64,000 nt of DNA from NCBI GenBank assembly GCA_003996215.1, contig QJPP01004069.1:186001-250000 (forward strand), written 5' to 3'. This document shows, in pieces, positions 21,078 through 32,888 of the stretch. This DNA comes from Jaltomata sinuosa. Taxonomy: Eukaryota > Streptophyta > Magnoliopsida > Solanales > Solanaceae. The position numbers and the translations under genes are program-made. Below the pieces are notes generated by a model, which worked only from the letters and a program-made list of their open reading frames with translations, ran no database searches and was not told where the DNA came from. Each line of letters begins with the position of its first letter. The first letter of the stretch is position 1.

Positions 21078-24000
21078 TGTCACGACCCGATTTCTCAAGT
21101 CATGATGGCACCTACAATCCCCAGTAGGCGAACCAATTCCCGTAGCCCAGAATGGTTAGTAATGGGCTACTACCTAACCAAAACGCACCAACAAGCAGAA
21201 ATAAGCGAAAGCGAAAACAAAACTCGAATATAAATATATAAAGGAAACTACACCAACCCCAAGACTTGGTATCGACAGTACAAATGCTTTTAATAGAATA
21301 CAAGTGCTAGAAGTAAAAAAATACAACATAAATTGCCTCCGAAAGTATAAGGAGCAACAGTACAACAGATGAGATGAAGACAAGCCCCGAACGTCAGACG
21401 CTCACCATAGTATCAAAGATCCAAAAACTGCACGAGTCTCCAACGTGATCAACGGCGAAAGCTCAGCTAATATCTGCACAAAAAAGTGCAGAAGTGTAGT
21501 ATGAGCACCAAAACCACGGGTACTCAGTAGGTATCATAGGCCGACTGAGCGCATATAAGATATAAAAGCAGTAAGTAACAGATAGCAAGAAAGCAGTCAC
21601 TGAGGCAATAAGCAAGGCACAAGGAGCTAGCACAGATCATCCATAACCAAGAGCTTCAAGTAACACATGCTAGCACAGAGATACAATTACATAGAATCAC
21701 AGGTGAAGGAAAGGAGAACACACCTGGAGTCCTTGCACAATAATATAAGTAAGTAGAGAGAGAGTTGAGAAAATGGCGGTATACCGGTAACCTCAAGTGG
21801 AAGGAAAAGACGGAGAGCAGTCTAACATACTCAAAATGGAATCAACCAGTATAAGGAACTCATAACACCGATCCAATCATATGATAGCATAACCATGGAA
21901 TCACCTCACAAGTACAACCCTTGGATGAAATAACTAGGCCATGATAACCGAGAGATAACACTCAGCTTCTCATAAGAATAGAACTAGAGTCTCACACTCT
22001 GCTCAGAAGGCTACACAAAAGTGACTCAATAAGATAGGACTCTAAACCCCTCTCAATAATCAAAAATCCCACAACCAAAGCCTCAACAGGCTAGCCATCA
22101 CTAATCTTTCAAGAATCGGGTGCCAAGACAAGCTCTAAGTAAAAACATGAGTAAATATAGTCTACCTACAGTCCCAATGACCGCCCATACAACCGAGGAA
22201 CACAATCAAGTGAAAACAAACCCTCCGGCATCCCATACTACCAGAGCGTACACTGAACACACAACCAACAAGGGTGGAATCCAATGCATGATATGATATG
22301 ATGTGAAATAGAACCTCTGTATGTACCTCCTCCGGTGCCAATCAGGCCCAGCAGGCAGGTTCCATGGAAGGACTCATCCTGTGTACCTCTACTCCACCGT
22401 ATACCCTTTCCTCCGACGCACGCAGCCCGAAGCCCCAGGCCCGGAGCGGCAAGGTCCATGGAGGTCCCCGACCCCATACTAAAACTCAGTATCAAGACAT
22501 GTCATCCGGAAGCAAGTCCGGGATCAAGATAGAGACCCAATCTCAAGTATGCATGCCCAGACCCCATCAAGGACTAAAGTAGTAAAAAATGCCTCAAAAA
22601 CCCCTCCAAGGATGCCTGGGCGTAACCGGGTCTAAAACTGTAGTAAATCAAGTCTAGTGCTCCACCTCGCAGAGACTAGTATCAGTAAAAAAATCAAGTC
22701 TGGTGCTCTGCCCCGCAAAGACTAGTACTAGTAATAAAACCAGTGCGAAAACATCCAAAAATCCCCTTTTCTATCAACAACAGTACCAAAAATGGGCCCC
22801 CAGGGCCATGCAAATTTAGGAAAACTATCAGTAGTGGCTCACAGCCAAAACTGTAGTAAAACATGCAGGGGAAAACATTTTTCATGGTTGATATACTCGC
22901 ACACAAATATAAAAGTAGCCCAACGGCTCACAACAATTCCTATCAGCCCTGCACAGGCCCAGTAGCTACTCAGCAGACATAACCAGCCTAAAAGGATAAT
23001 CTCTATGTCCGGGACTCGCGGACATTCCCCAATAACCCACCATCTATGTTCCAGAGTCAATACATGGCCACACAGGACCACAAGGGTAATATACAATACT
23101 ACATGAATACTACAAACAACGCATGAAATAACGGACGAACAAGGTGGACAAGGTCTGGGGTACCAACCTATAATAACCCATCCAAGGATGCTAATTAATG
23201 CAGTTATAGCCTATATACGCAGAGTCTAGATAAGAGAAAACCATAACCTACCTGTCATCCGATGACTAGCTGCGGGAATGGCATCGTCCAGACTCGAACA
23301 GCTCCAGGAAGCTCTGAATCACACAAAACAAATACTTTCAACTGAAGTCCCAAAGGCGTCTCTATGAAGCCTGACCAACCAAGGTAATGGAACAATTGCT
23401 AGAATCGACAAGGCTGCAAGAACAAGCCATAGCCAATTGACAAGGTGTTAATGTCACACTCGCGACCAGCAAACTCCAAAGCATAAAAATGAGGTCAATA
23501 ACAATAACAAATGACAGCTAAATCCAACAACAATACGTTAACCACATCTCCAAGGAGCGACGAGCTCCCGAGGCACTATTTCAAGTCGTACTTCATGTCA
23601 TTCAATCCAATAACCATCGTTCGTGACTCCAATAAGAGTCACACCAACTCCCAGTACCTCCATCACCTTAATACTATCAACATAAAACAATAACAACCCA
23701 ATTTAATATGACAAAGGGGCTGCCCAGAGCCACAGATCCAAAATACCACTTCGTGGCTCAGAAATCCATAAAAAAATACTAGAACATATAATAACGAAGG
23801 AGGGTCATAGGAGGAAGGTTACCTCGATAAAAAGCTTTGAAATACCAAGCTAAACATGCTGTTATAAGGACCCACCACGAGCTGTAACAATATACGGCAA
23901 GAAAACACGACAAATATGCCGATAACGATAAGTTCTCCTCAAAATTGATTCTAAAGCTCAAATCAAGGTCCATGGATTATTTCTAAGGTTTGTATCTGTT

Positions 24001-24735
24001 TTTATATGGTTTTGGTCTGTTTTTATGGGTTTAAAACGAAGGAGAAGCTGATTTATAAAGGCAAACCGACTTAGGATGTGGGCCCTGCTTGACGTGTCTG
24101 CTTGCGCGGTCTTACAAAAATGTGAATATCTCTCCATTACGAAGTCGTATGGACAAACGGTTTAGTGAATTGGAAACTAGACTCGTAGACCTTCGATTTG
24201 GTATATTGGGGGCCCACTAACTCTTTATAGATAGGGAGAAACACCCCAAGACATTTAACCCAAATTTGAAGAGAATTCCTTAAAGGAATTTACAATAACT
24301 TTTTCCGACTTTTGTTTCGCAACTTGCTTGACTTCAAAACTTATCATACGACTATTTTGTCATTACAATACCTCATAACACATCATTCTTAGTATATTAG
24401 ACACTATTAGTCTTACCCCAAAGGCACGGGTTACTTTAAACCTTCCAAACGGGCGAGGTGTTACACGAGGCATTTCTTTAACTCGAACTTTTGAGTAAGG
24501 GATTCCATTGACCTAGAACCTTGGTTTAATTCTTTGATATTACCAAGAATATTGTCGGAAGTCAAAGATTTCCAAAGTTGAAGATCTAAAACAAGGAACG
24601 GCCATAAAGACTAAACAAATGGCCCGGGCACCAAACTACCGGTCCCGACAAGCCATAGGTGACTTGGGCCGCTACAAGTAAGCTCTAATGGTACAAGAAA
24701 GCAAAAACGTGTAAATGACCGGAAGGGTCATTACA
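21078..24735 (-). mobile_element. 3.66-kb LTR-like insertion with TTGAC target duplication
   Basis: Starts TGTCACGACCC at 21078, ends GGGTCATTACA at 24735, and is flanked by TTGAC on both sides (21073-21077, 24736-24740). There is no ORF of significance. On the minus strand a TATA-like CTTTATAAATC lies near 24052-24062, so the sequence behaves as a minus-strand LTR and the whole may be a solo LTR. A second LTR-end motif, GAGGTGTTACA, sits at 24466, leaving 269 bp that start (minus strand) TGTAATGACCC, like the LTR at 30509-32269. This suggests a recombinant or nested origin. Confidence 0.7.
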
Positions 24736-25350
24736 TTGACTCTTTGCTTTCAGATTTTAGAGTTACTACTTATGACTTATGATTATGATGATATTTTTAG
24801 ATTATGATATTGCATTGAGTCACTATATTACCAATTTTACTATAATCATATGATTTCATCTTTAAGTATATTTTAAGCATATTTTATCACGGTTTATGAA
24901 TCTCTCACATGCTCAGTACATTCTATGCTTCTTTGTGTTGTATCCTTTGATGATGCAGGTTCAGGTGCTCACTCTCAGACTCATGGCTAGACCCATCAGG
25001 ATTTCCAGTCATAGTTGGTAAGTCCTCATCTTTCGAGGACTAGTATGATTTTTAGTTAGTAGATTCCTTTCATTCAGTACTTAGAGTTAGCTGAGGTCTT
25101 GTCCCAACAACTCATTATATCAGTTTTAGAGGCTTTTCAAACATAGCTAGACAGTCAGTATTTGATGTTTCAGATTTTGTTAATCATAGACCTTTATGTT
25201 TATGCTTAGTTGGATTGCCTACTTCTGCTATTTACATTTCTGCCATGATTTTCATTATTATGTTTTAAGTCATGCTAAGATCAAGGGTTAGCTTGGAGTT
25301 GCTCATGATCCTAGGTCCCTTGTTACATCTAGAGGATATCCTTGGGGCAT
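24736..25350 (+). mobile_element. 5' LTR of plus-strand chromovirus, second part
   Basis: Continuation of the LTR after the insertion. Positions about 24967-25350 match 30121-30507 downstream of pol (shared GACCCATCAGGATTTCCAG and CTAGAGGATATCCTTGGGG), which identifies this as the U5 side. The terminal CA is mutated (GGGGCATGAAA, versus GGGGAGTGACA in the 3' copy). Confidence 0.75.
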
Positions 25351-25366
25351 GAAAAAATTAGTATCA
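25351..25366 (+). promoter_or_regulatory. Decayed tRNA-Met primer-binding site
   Basis: AATTAGTATCAGAGCATC follows the LTR end; it differs from TGGTATCAGAGC by one or two bases. Confidence 0.7.
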
Positions 25367-25567
25367 GAGCATCAGGTTCAAGAGTCCTAGGATGTCTGAA
25401 AGCCGCATTAAGTAGAGTCTCTTTCATAGGTGTGAAGCGCGCCACACTTAAGAAAGGGAGGCTATGAGGTGTTTTAGGAAAAACTTCACTTCTTTAATAT
25501 TCAATATCGTGCGATAGAGTGTAACTCTATTTCTCCTCTCTAATCCACTCTTTATGCATTTCAGATC

Positions 25568-26755
25568 ATGCCTCCTCATAGAGCCAACACCCATAATGCT
25601 TATCCTCCAGTTCCAGACTATGAGGTCATAAATGTGGAGTTCAGAAATACCATTCAGATGTTAGCCATTGTAATGACCAATTAGGCTAATCAACAGGCCT
25701 TATCCCAGTAAATCCAAATGGAGGGTCAGTCACAGCCCGAGTTAGAGATTTTATTCACATAAACCTGCTAGAGTTTTTAGGGTCAAAGGTTATAAGGACC
25801 CACAGAACTTCATTGGTGAGATTAAGAAGATCCTCAAGGTTATGCAAGTGACTGGTACTGATGGTTTTGAGCTAGCTTCCTATCAGCTCAAGGATGTGGC
25901 TCACATATGGTATACCAGTGGAAGGATGGTAGGGGCAGGAATGCTACTCCTGTGACTTGGGAGTGCTTTGTTGAGGCTTTTCTTGATAGGTTTTTTCCAA
26001 GGGAGTTAAGAGAGGCTAACGCTGAAGAGCTTATGAATTTGAGGCAAGGATCAATGTCAGTCCAAGAGTATGGGCTGAAGTTTAGTTAGCTTTCTAGGTA
26101 TGCTCCTTCTATGGTGGTCGAGCCAAGGGCCTGGATGAGTAAGTTTGTTTTTGGGGTATCCAACTTGGTAAAGAAAGAGTGCAAGACCACTTTGCTATTG
26201 GGGGATATGGATATCTCCAGACTCATGACACATGCTCAGTAGATTAAGGAAGATAAATTGAAAGAAATGGCAAGGGAGAATAAGATGGAAAGGACAGAAA
26301 ATTTGGGTTTCAGTCATCAGAGATCTGGAAGTGGACACCGGTCTTTATTTCATAAGAGGTCATAAGGAACTGTTCCATCATCAGATAGTGCTCTATCCCC
26401 AGCACCCAAACCCAAGCATGATCAAGCTGTTGGGGCGACAGGCTCTCATTCTCAGAGGACCTCTTTGAAAGGGACTTCTTACCTGATTTGCAACAAGTAT
26501 GGCAAGAACCACACAGGGGAATGTCGCTATGGATCAGGTGGGTGTTTTGGATAAGTATAGATGGGTCATAGGATTAGGGATTGTCCCTCGGCCAAGTAGG
26601 GAAGTGGAGGTGGAAAGGCTCAGCTTACTACTTCAGCAGCTCTAGCAGGTCGTACAGCTCAGCAGGGTACCACTTTGGGTATAGGTGGCAGTCAGCGCCA
26701 GAACCTTCTCTATGCTATGTCATTTCGCTAGTATCAGGAGGACTCACCTGATGTA
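25568..26755 (+). pseudogene. Ty3/gypsy (chromovirus) gag
   Basis: The capsid/nucleocapsid gene starts at ATG 25568 (MPPHRANTHNAYPPVPDYE), about 200 bp after the primer site. The capsid domain is clear: VKGYKDPQNFIGEIKKILKV, TWECFVEAFLDRFFPRELRE, ANAEELMNLRQGSMSVQEYG. The nucleocapsid knuckle at about 26489-26525 reads CNKYGKNHTGEC, in which the second cysteine is Tyr; a following GCFG then loses the second knuckle of this family. There are many stops (for example in MTN-stop-ANQQ and LKFS-stop-LSRY) and at least one frame change between 25750 and 25907. The product would have packaged the RNA of the element; it cannot be made intact. Confidence 0.88.
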
Positions 26756-27300
26756 GTCACTGGTATGTTATGGGTTTTCTCCTTTGATGTTTATGCTTTG
26801 TGATACCCCAAAGCTTCTTTGTCATTTGTAACCCCTTATGTTGCTTGCAAGTTTGAAGTCAGCCCTGAACAACTCCTAGAACCCTTTTATGTCTCCACTC
26901 TAGTTGGTGAGTCAGTCCTAGCCAAGAGAACTTAAAGAAATTTTCCCATTTCAGTCCTTCATAGATTTATTTCAGCCGATCTAGTAGAGTTGGAGATGAC
27001 TGATTTTGTTATTCTTGGTATGGATTAGATACATGCATGTTATGCTTCTATTGATTTCCGAACTAGAATATTCAACTTTAAGTTTCCTAATGAGCCTATC
27101 TTAGAGTGGCAGGGTAGTCCTCCATTCTCCAAGGGTCATTTCATATCTTATCTCAAGGCTAAGAAAATAATTTCTAAGGGGTATGTCTATCATATAGTTT
27201 GAGTTATAGATTCAGAGTATGAAATCCTATCTCTCCAGCCAGATCCTGTAGTAAATGAGTTTCCATAAAGACTTTCACGAGTATTTGCCTAGAGTCACTC
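26756..27300 (+). pseudogene. Ty3/gypsy retropepsin
   Basis: The aspartic protease of the same polyprotein. Family landmarks are ASLSFVTPYVACKFEVSPEQ, STLVGESVLAKR, DFVILGMD, stop, and IHACYASIDFRTRI. The catalytic triplet that normally precedes ASLSF as L-D-x-G has become YPK (stop, YPKASLSF), so both the Asp and the Gly are gone. The stop after GMD replaces the Trp of the usual GMDWL. The domain leads into a linker and the RT without a separate start, as usual in a fused gag-pol. Non-functional. Confidence 0.8.
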
Positions 27301-28610
27301 CTGAGCGGATATTAACTTTGGGATAGACCTTCTCCCATATACGAAACCTATATCTATTCCTCCTTACAGAATAGCTCCAGCAGAGCTTAAGGAATTGAAA
27401 GAGCAGTTGAAAGACCTTTTAGATAAGGGTTTTATCAGGCCCAACATCTCTCCATGGGGTGCTCTAGTCGTTTATGTGCGTAAGAAAGGTGCTTCTCTCA
27501 GAATCTGTATCGACTACCCTCAGTTGAACATGGTCACAATCAAGAATAAGTATCCCATCCCTAGGATTGATGACTTGTTCGACCAGCTTTAGGGTGCTAA
27601 CAATTTCTCCAAGATCGACCTCAGATCCGGTTATCACCAGCTCAGAGTTAGAGAGTCTACCATTCCGAAGACAACTTTCAGGACTTAGTATGGTTACTAT
27701 GAAGTTATGGTTATGTCTTTTGAATGAATGCTCCTACAGCCTTTATAGATTTGATGAACAACGTGTTCAAGAAGTACTTAGATATGTTCATTATTGTTTT
27801 CATTGATGACATTCTTATCTACTCTTGGAGTGGAGAGGAGCACGTAGACCATTAGAGGGTTGTGTTGGCGGACTCTCAAGGATAGTCAGTTGTTTGTGAA
27901 TTTCAGCAAGTGTGAGTTTTGGATGCAATTTGTTGCTTTTCTGGGTCATGTAGTATCTAAAAAGGGCATTCGAGTTGATTCGCAGAAGATAAAGGCAGTG
28001 AAGAACTGGCCTAGATCCACCTACCTGACAGACAATAGAAGTTTTTTAGGTTTGGTTGGTTACTACAGGATATTTGTGGAAGGGTTTTCATTCACAACTA
28101 CCATGTTGACCCGATCGACTCAGAAAAAGATTAAGTTTTAGTGGTCTGATGAGTGTGAGAAGAACTTCCAGGAATTGAAGACTAGATTGACCACATCCCC
28201 AGTCTTGGCTCTACAAGAGGGCCTAGATGGCTTTGTTGTGTATTGTGATGCATTTAGAGTTGGTCTGGGTTGTGTTTTGATACAGTGTGGTTAGGTGATC
28301 GCTTATTCCTCTAGACAACTTAAAGTTCATGGGAAGAATACCCGACTTATGATCTTGAGTTAGCAGCAGTGGTTTTTGCTTTGAAGATTTGGAGGCACTA
28401 CTTGTATGGTATCCATGTGGATATGTTTACCGACATAAGAGCCTTCAGTATGTGTTCATTTAAAAGGAATTGAATCTTCGTTAGAGGAGGTGGCTTGAGC
28501 TTTTTAAAGACTATGATATGAGTTTGCTTTACCATTCGGGTAAGGCCAATGTTGTGGCTGATGCACTTAGTAGGTTGTCCATGGTAGTGTGTAATAGATT
28601 GAGGAAGTAA
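27301..28610 (+). pseudogene. Ty3/gypsy reverse transcriptase and RNase H
   Basis: RT domain in order: ELKEQLKDLLDKGFIRPNIS then SPWGAL (27395 on), LRICIDYPQLNMVTIKNKYP and PRIDDLFDQL, then NNFSKIDLRSGYHQLRV. A frameshift near 27720 moves to APTAFIDLMNNVFKKYLDMF and the catalytic box IIVFIDDILIYS (here F-I-D-D). SKCEFWMQFVAFLGHVVSKK and DNRSFLGLVGYYRIFVEGFS mark the connection. RNase H follows with GFVVYCDAFRVGLGCVL (usually DAS) and then frame breaks. The catalytic Asp pair of RT survives, but a dozen stops and shifts rule out activity. The relatives are Del/Tekay-like chromoviruses. Confidence 0.88.
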
Positions 28611-28859
28611 AAAAGGAATTGGCTAAGGATGTTTATAAGCTTCCTTAATTAGGAGTTCGCCTTACAGATTCAGCAGATGGTGGTGTTATAGTCCAGAATG
28701 GGTCAGAATTTTCTTTGGTAGTTGAAGTAAAGGAGAAGCAAGATAGTGATCCTATTTTGCATCAGTTGAAGGGTGCAGTCCATCCGCAGAGGATTGAGGT
28801 TTTCTCCCAAGGGGGAGATGGTGTGCTTCAATATCAGGTTGGTTGTGTGTTCCTAATAT

Positions 28860-30202
28860 TGATGGGTTGAGACAATGGATTTTGATAGAGGCTCATAGCT
28901 CCAGGTATTCTATCTACCCCCATGCCACCAAGATATACTGTGACCTACAGGAAGTCTATTGGTGGAATGGCATGAAGAGGGTCATTTATGATTTTGTGGC
29001 TAAGTGTCACAACTGTTAGCAAGTGAAGGTACAATATCAGTGACTTGGTGGTATGACTCAAGATATCGACCTTCCTACTTGGAACTGGGAAGTGATTAAT
29101 ATGGCTTTCATTATAGGCTTACCTCATACTCGTAGACATCATGATTCTATTTGGGTGATTGTAGATAGGATGACTAAGCCAGGCCACTTTTTTGGCAGTC
29201 AAGACTACTGATTCAGTAGAGGATTATGCCAGGCTCTACATCCGTGAGATAGTCAGATTGTGTGGGGTTATCTTTTCTATCATCTCAAATAAGGGTACTA
29301 ACTTTACATCCCAATTTTGGAAATCATTTCAGAAAGGTCTTGTTACTCAGGTTAATCTTAGCACAAATTTTCACCCGCAGGCAGATGGTCAGGTGGAGCG
29401 TACCATTCAAACGTTAGAGGACATGTTGAGAGATTGTGTAATCAACTTTAAAGGTAATTGAGATGATCACTTACGTCTTATTGAGTTTGCCTACAATAAC
29501 AACTTCTATTCTAGCATATAGATGGCTCCCTATGAGGCACTTTATGGGCGGAGGTATAGATCACCTATTAGTTGGTTTGAGGTAGGTGAGGCGGCCTTTA
29601 TAGGTCCAGATTTAGTTCATGAGACTATGGAGAAGGTTCAGATTATTAGGGAGAGGTTGAAAACTACTCAGAGTCGACAAAAATCTTATGCAGATGTGAG
29701 AAAAAAAGACTTAGAGTTTGAGGTGGATGATTGGGTGTTTTTGAAGGCGTCACCCATGAAAGGTGTGATGAGATTTGGTAAGAAAAGGAAGCTTAGTCCC
29801 CGGTATATGGGTCCCTATAGCATTCTGAGGAGAGTTGGTAGTATGGCTTATGACTTAGAGTTACCAGCCGAGCTAGAAGCAGTTCTTCCAGTTTTCCATG
29901 TTTCATTATTGAAGAAGTGTGTTGGCCATCCCACATTAGTGGTGCCATTAGAGAATGTGAGTGTGAAGGATAGTCTCTCTTATGAAGAAGTCCCAGTTGA
30001 TATCCTTGATCGTCAGATTCAAAAGTTGAGAAATAAGGAAGTCACTTAAGTAAAAGTTCTTTGTAGGAACCAGTCAGTTGAGGGAACTACTTGGGAAGCA
30101 GAAGCAGCCATAAAGGCCAAGTACCCTCTCAGACTCGTGGCTAGACCCAACAGGATTTCCAGTCATAGTTGGCGAGTTCTCATCTTTCAAGGACTAATAT
30201 GA
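28860..30202 (+). pseudogene. Ty3/gypsy integrase with C-terminal chromovirus region
   Basis: The zinc-binding part reads IEAHSSRYSIYPHATKIYCD and FVAKCHNC, with the second His changed to Tyr. The catalytic core holds WVIVDRMTK (Asp 1), IFSIISNKGTNFTSQFW (Asp 2 changed to Asn) and HPQADGQVERTIQTLEDMLR (Glu). The C-terminal part 29522-30049 is open for 175 codons: MAPYEALYGRRYRSPISWFE, KLSPRYMGPYSILRRVG, LPVFHVSLLKKCVG, SLSYEEVPVDILDRQIQKLR. After a stop at 30047 the frame reads GTTWEAEAAIKAKYPL and then passes directly into LTR sequence at about 30120, closing at 30202. The expected pol C-terminus, 3' untranslated region, polypurine tract and U3 are missing, deleted at that junction. Confidence 0.88.
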
Positions 30203-30507
30203 TTCTTCGTTAGTAGATGCCTTTCATTCAGTACTTAGAGTTAGCTGGGGTCTTGTCCCAGCAACTCATTATGTCAGTTTTAGAGGTTTTTCAGACATAG
30301 CTAGACAGTCAGTATTTAATGTTTCAGATTTTGTTAATCTTAGACCTTTATCTTATGCTTAATTGGATTGCCTACTTCTGCTATTTATGCTTCCGCCATG
30401 ATTGTCATTATTATGTTTTAAGTCATGCTAAGACCAAGGGTTAACTTCGGGTCACTCATAATCCTAGGTCTCGTGTTACATCTAGGGGATATCCTTGGGG
30501 AGTGACA
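30121..30507 (+). mobile_element. 3' LTR remnant (U5 side) fused to pol
   Basis: Matches 24967-25350 of the 5' LTR and ends GGGGAGTGACA at 30507. Its U3 and palindrome cluster are absent. The flanks ACATA (19635-19639) and ATGTA (30508-30512) agree at only 3 of 5 positions, so a target duplication is not secure. Confidence 0.75.
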
Positions 30508-30508
30508 A

Positions 30509-32269
30509 TGTACTAAAGAAATGACACTATCCTAGAGTAGGTACCATTTGGAAATACTACACTAACTCCCAATTGTCTGGTACCCCTACCTAAAGCAGTC
30601 AACTAAATGAAACTTAAACTAAGAGCAAGCAACTAATCGATTTTGAAGAAAAAGGGCAAATCATATTGACCTAGAGTCTAGATACTCTAACGTCCATGGC
30701 CTCGACCCCACAAGTATATAATAAATGGGATAGAATACGAGGAAGAAACGATAAACATAAATAAAACAATAAATGCCTACTCTACCAAAAAATCCTTCTC
30801 TAATTCTATACTAAGGATCCCTAATCTAATCACCTCAAGTCCAAAAGCAACCTAAACTATGATAAGGCATCTAACTTTAATCCCAAGGATATTAAACACG
30901 CTAAGCCAAGTTTTGAAGGAGAAGCAACTACCTAAACTAAGGTTTTTGAGGCGAAGTTCTACTCTAAGGCCCCTAAACAAGCTATAAGATCATAAATACC
31001 TAGATATAGAATACTCAAGCCTCAGTTTTCCATCAACCATTAGCAATTTATCATACAAATACCTCAATCAAGCAAAGTCTAAAGTAGGTAAGACGTAATC
31101 TACGTGGAAGCCGAACACGCGCTTGTGAACCCACTAAACCAAATTTTTTCCTTCCCAAGAAGCCTCTTACTACTGCAATGCTATCAAAATAATAATCTAC
31201 ACGTTAACACGAGAACATTGATGCCCATATCATTTTAAAGAATTTTAGGCCAAAAATCGGGTCCAAAATAGACCCTCAGAGCTCGTCAACAAAATTAGAA
31301 GTAAAATTCACAATTACATTTCCAATAGGATCATAAACTCATACCCAAAATTTGGGTGCAAATTGGGACATGCATCGAGGCCTAAACAACCCTGAAAGTT
31401 CACTTGATCAAGGGAACCATTTCAAGAATTTACACATGGAATCTATGGAATTAAGGATGAACTAATCATGTAAACCTAATGGGAAATGAACGAGAAAGCG
31501 TGAGGAACTTACCAGATCAGATGGTGGTGAAGAATCCTCCAAGAACCCTCTTCTTAAGCTCAAAGGAACAATATTTTCATTTAAATGGTGATGAAAATCA
31601 AATTGGAGGAATATAAACACTCACCTACCTCCATAAAAGTGGAGGTTTTCTGTAAAAGCGGAGCCTATCCACAAAAGTAGACTCCGCAAAAGTGGAGCCT
31701 TTCCGAAAAACAAACTATAAAAAAGCGGAGGGTTTCTGCAAAAGAGGCCACACCAGCACAATTTTTTTTTGCTAAGCTCAAAAACACTCGGATAGATCCT
31801 CGAGATTCATTTTGAACACCGTGCACACAAATGAAATATGTTAACCCACTAAAAATGAAATTCTCAACTCAGCAAAATGATGAAATTCCCAACGAAGATT
31901 GTCTTGATGAAATGTTGACCGAAGTCAACATTTTGTAAGTTTTTCATAAAACTCACCCAAGTGCCCAAAATGAGTCTTGAAGCCTCGAAACCCAAACCAA
32001 AAGGTCCAATTAGCCCAAAGTCCATGTTCTGGAGCTAATGGCGCTGATGGAATTCTCATCCAAGCCCATTTACTCCGAATGTTCACCAAAGTCAACTCTA
32101 TCAACTTTAAGAGTTCCAAAATAGGGAAACTCTTCTAAAACACAAATGAACTATCTGGGAATTGAACCGACTATCCCGATAAGTCATAAATGACCTGTAG
32201 CCGCTATGAGAAAGCTCAATATATTAAAAACGTACGAAAATAGAGAAAATGACCTAGAGGGTCATTACA
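30509..32269 (-). mobile_element. LTR-like block inserted in the neighbouring integrase
   Basis: Ends GGGTCATTACA at 32269, exactly where the minus-strand integrase reading (EFRVGE) stops, so it interrupts that gene. On the minus strand it would start TGTAATGACCCTC. A TATA-like GTGTTTATAT (31611-31620) lies below a palindrome cluster (31628-31745). No ORF. The left limit is uncertain (TGTACTAAAG at 30509 is a guess), so it may be a solo LTR of about 1.76 kb or a truncated one. Confidence 0.6.
31628..31745. repeat. Palindrome cluster, core CTCCRC-AAAA-GYGGAG
   Basis: CCTCCATAAAAGTGGAGG (31628-31645) has perfect 6-bp arms. CTCCGCAAAAGTGGAG and several AAAAGCGGAG half-sites follow within 100 bp. 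Confidence 0.8.
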
Positions 32270-32888
32270 TGAACCTACTCACCAACCCTGAACTCTAGGT
32301 TACGAACTCTCTAATCTGCATAACACTTTTGTCTACTCTGGGCTATCAAGAGCCAATCCTGAATCAATTTCACCCTATCTATGGAATCTCGTAACAAATA
32401 TGCACCGCAAGTCCTAACTTCAAAGGAATCAAACCAACCCATCAGAGATCTACTTTTCCTCCCATACAAAGTCTCAAATGGTGCCATCTGAATGCTAGAA
32501 TGATAGTTGTTATTGTAGAAAAACTCTACCGAAGGAAAAATCTAGTCCCAATGACTAACAAAATCAATCACACAAGCTCAAAGAATATCCTCCATAACCT
32601 GAATAGTCCACTCTGACTGACTATCCGTTTGTGGGTGAAAAGCTTTACTCATGTCTAACTGAGTACCCAACTCTCACTGCTTAGAACTCCAAAAGAGAGA
32701 TATAAACTAAGTACCTATAAAATTATTGATATGGGCACACCATGCAACCAAACTATATCTCAAATATAGATATTCATCAACTTTTTTGCTTTTTAGGCCA
32801 CCCTCACTGGAACAAAATGAGCGGATTTGATCAATCTATCCACAATCACCCAGATGGAATCAAACTTCCCCAATGTCTGAGGCAACCC
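32270..32888 (-). pseudogene. Ty3/gypsy integrase core (second copy of first family)
   Basis: Reads, in protein order from 32888 downward: GLPQTLGKFDSIWVIVDRL (first catalytic Asp), then a damaged middle where the S-D-x-G motif is not recognisable, AFHPQTDSQSEWTIQVMEDI (Glu present, GQSER changed), FFYNNNYHSSIQMAPFETLY, DSIDRVKLIQDWLLIAQSRQ and NLEFRVGE. The protein is cut at 32270 by the LTR-like block. It contains stops after RVA, YI, SKQ, EDIL, HWD and YAD. The zinc-binding N-terminus is missing, because RT sequence is joined directly to this core at about 32888. Confidence 0.85.
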
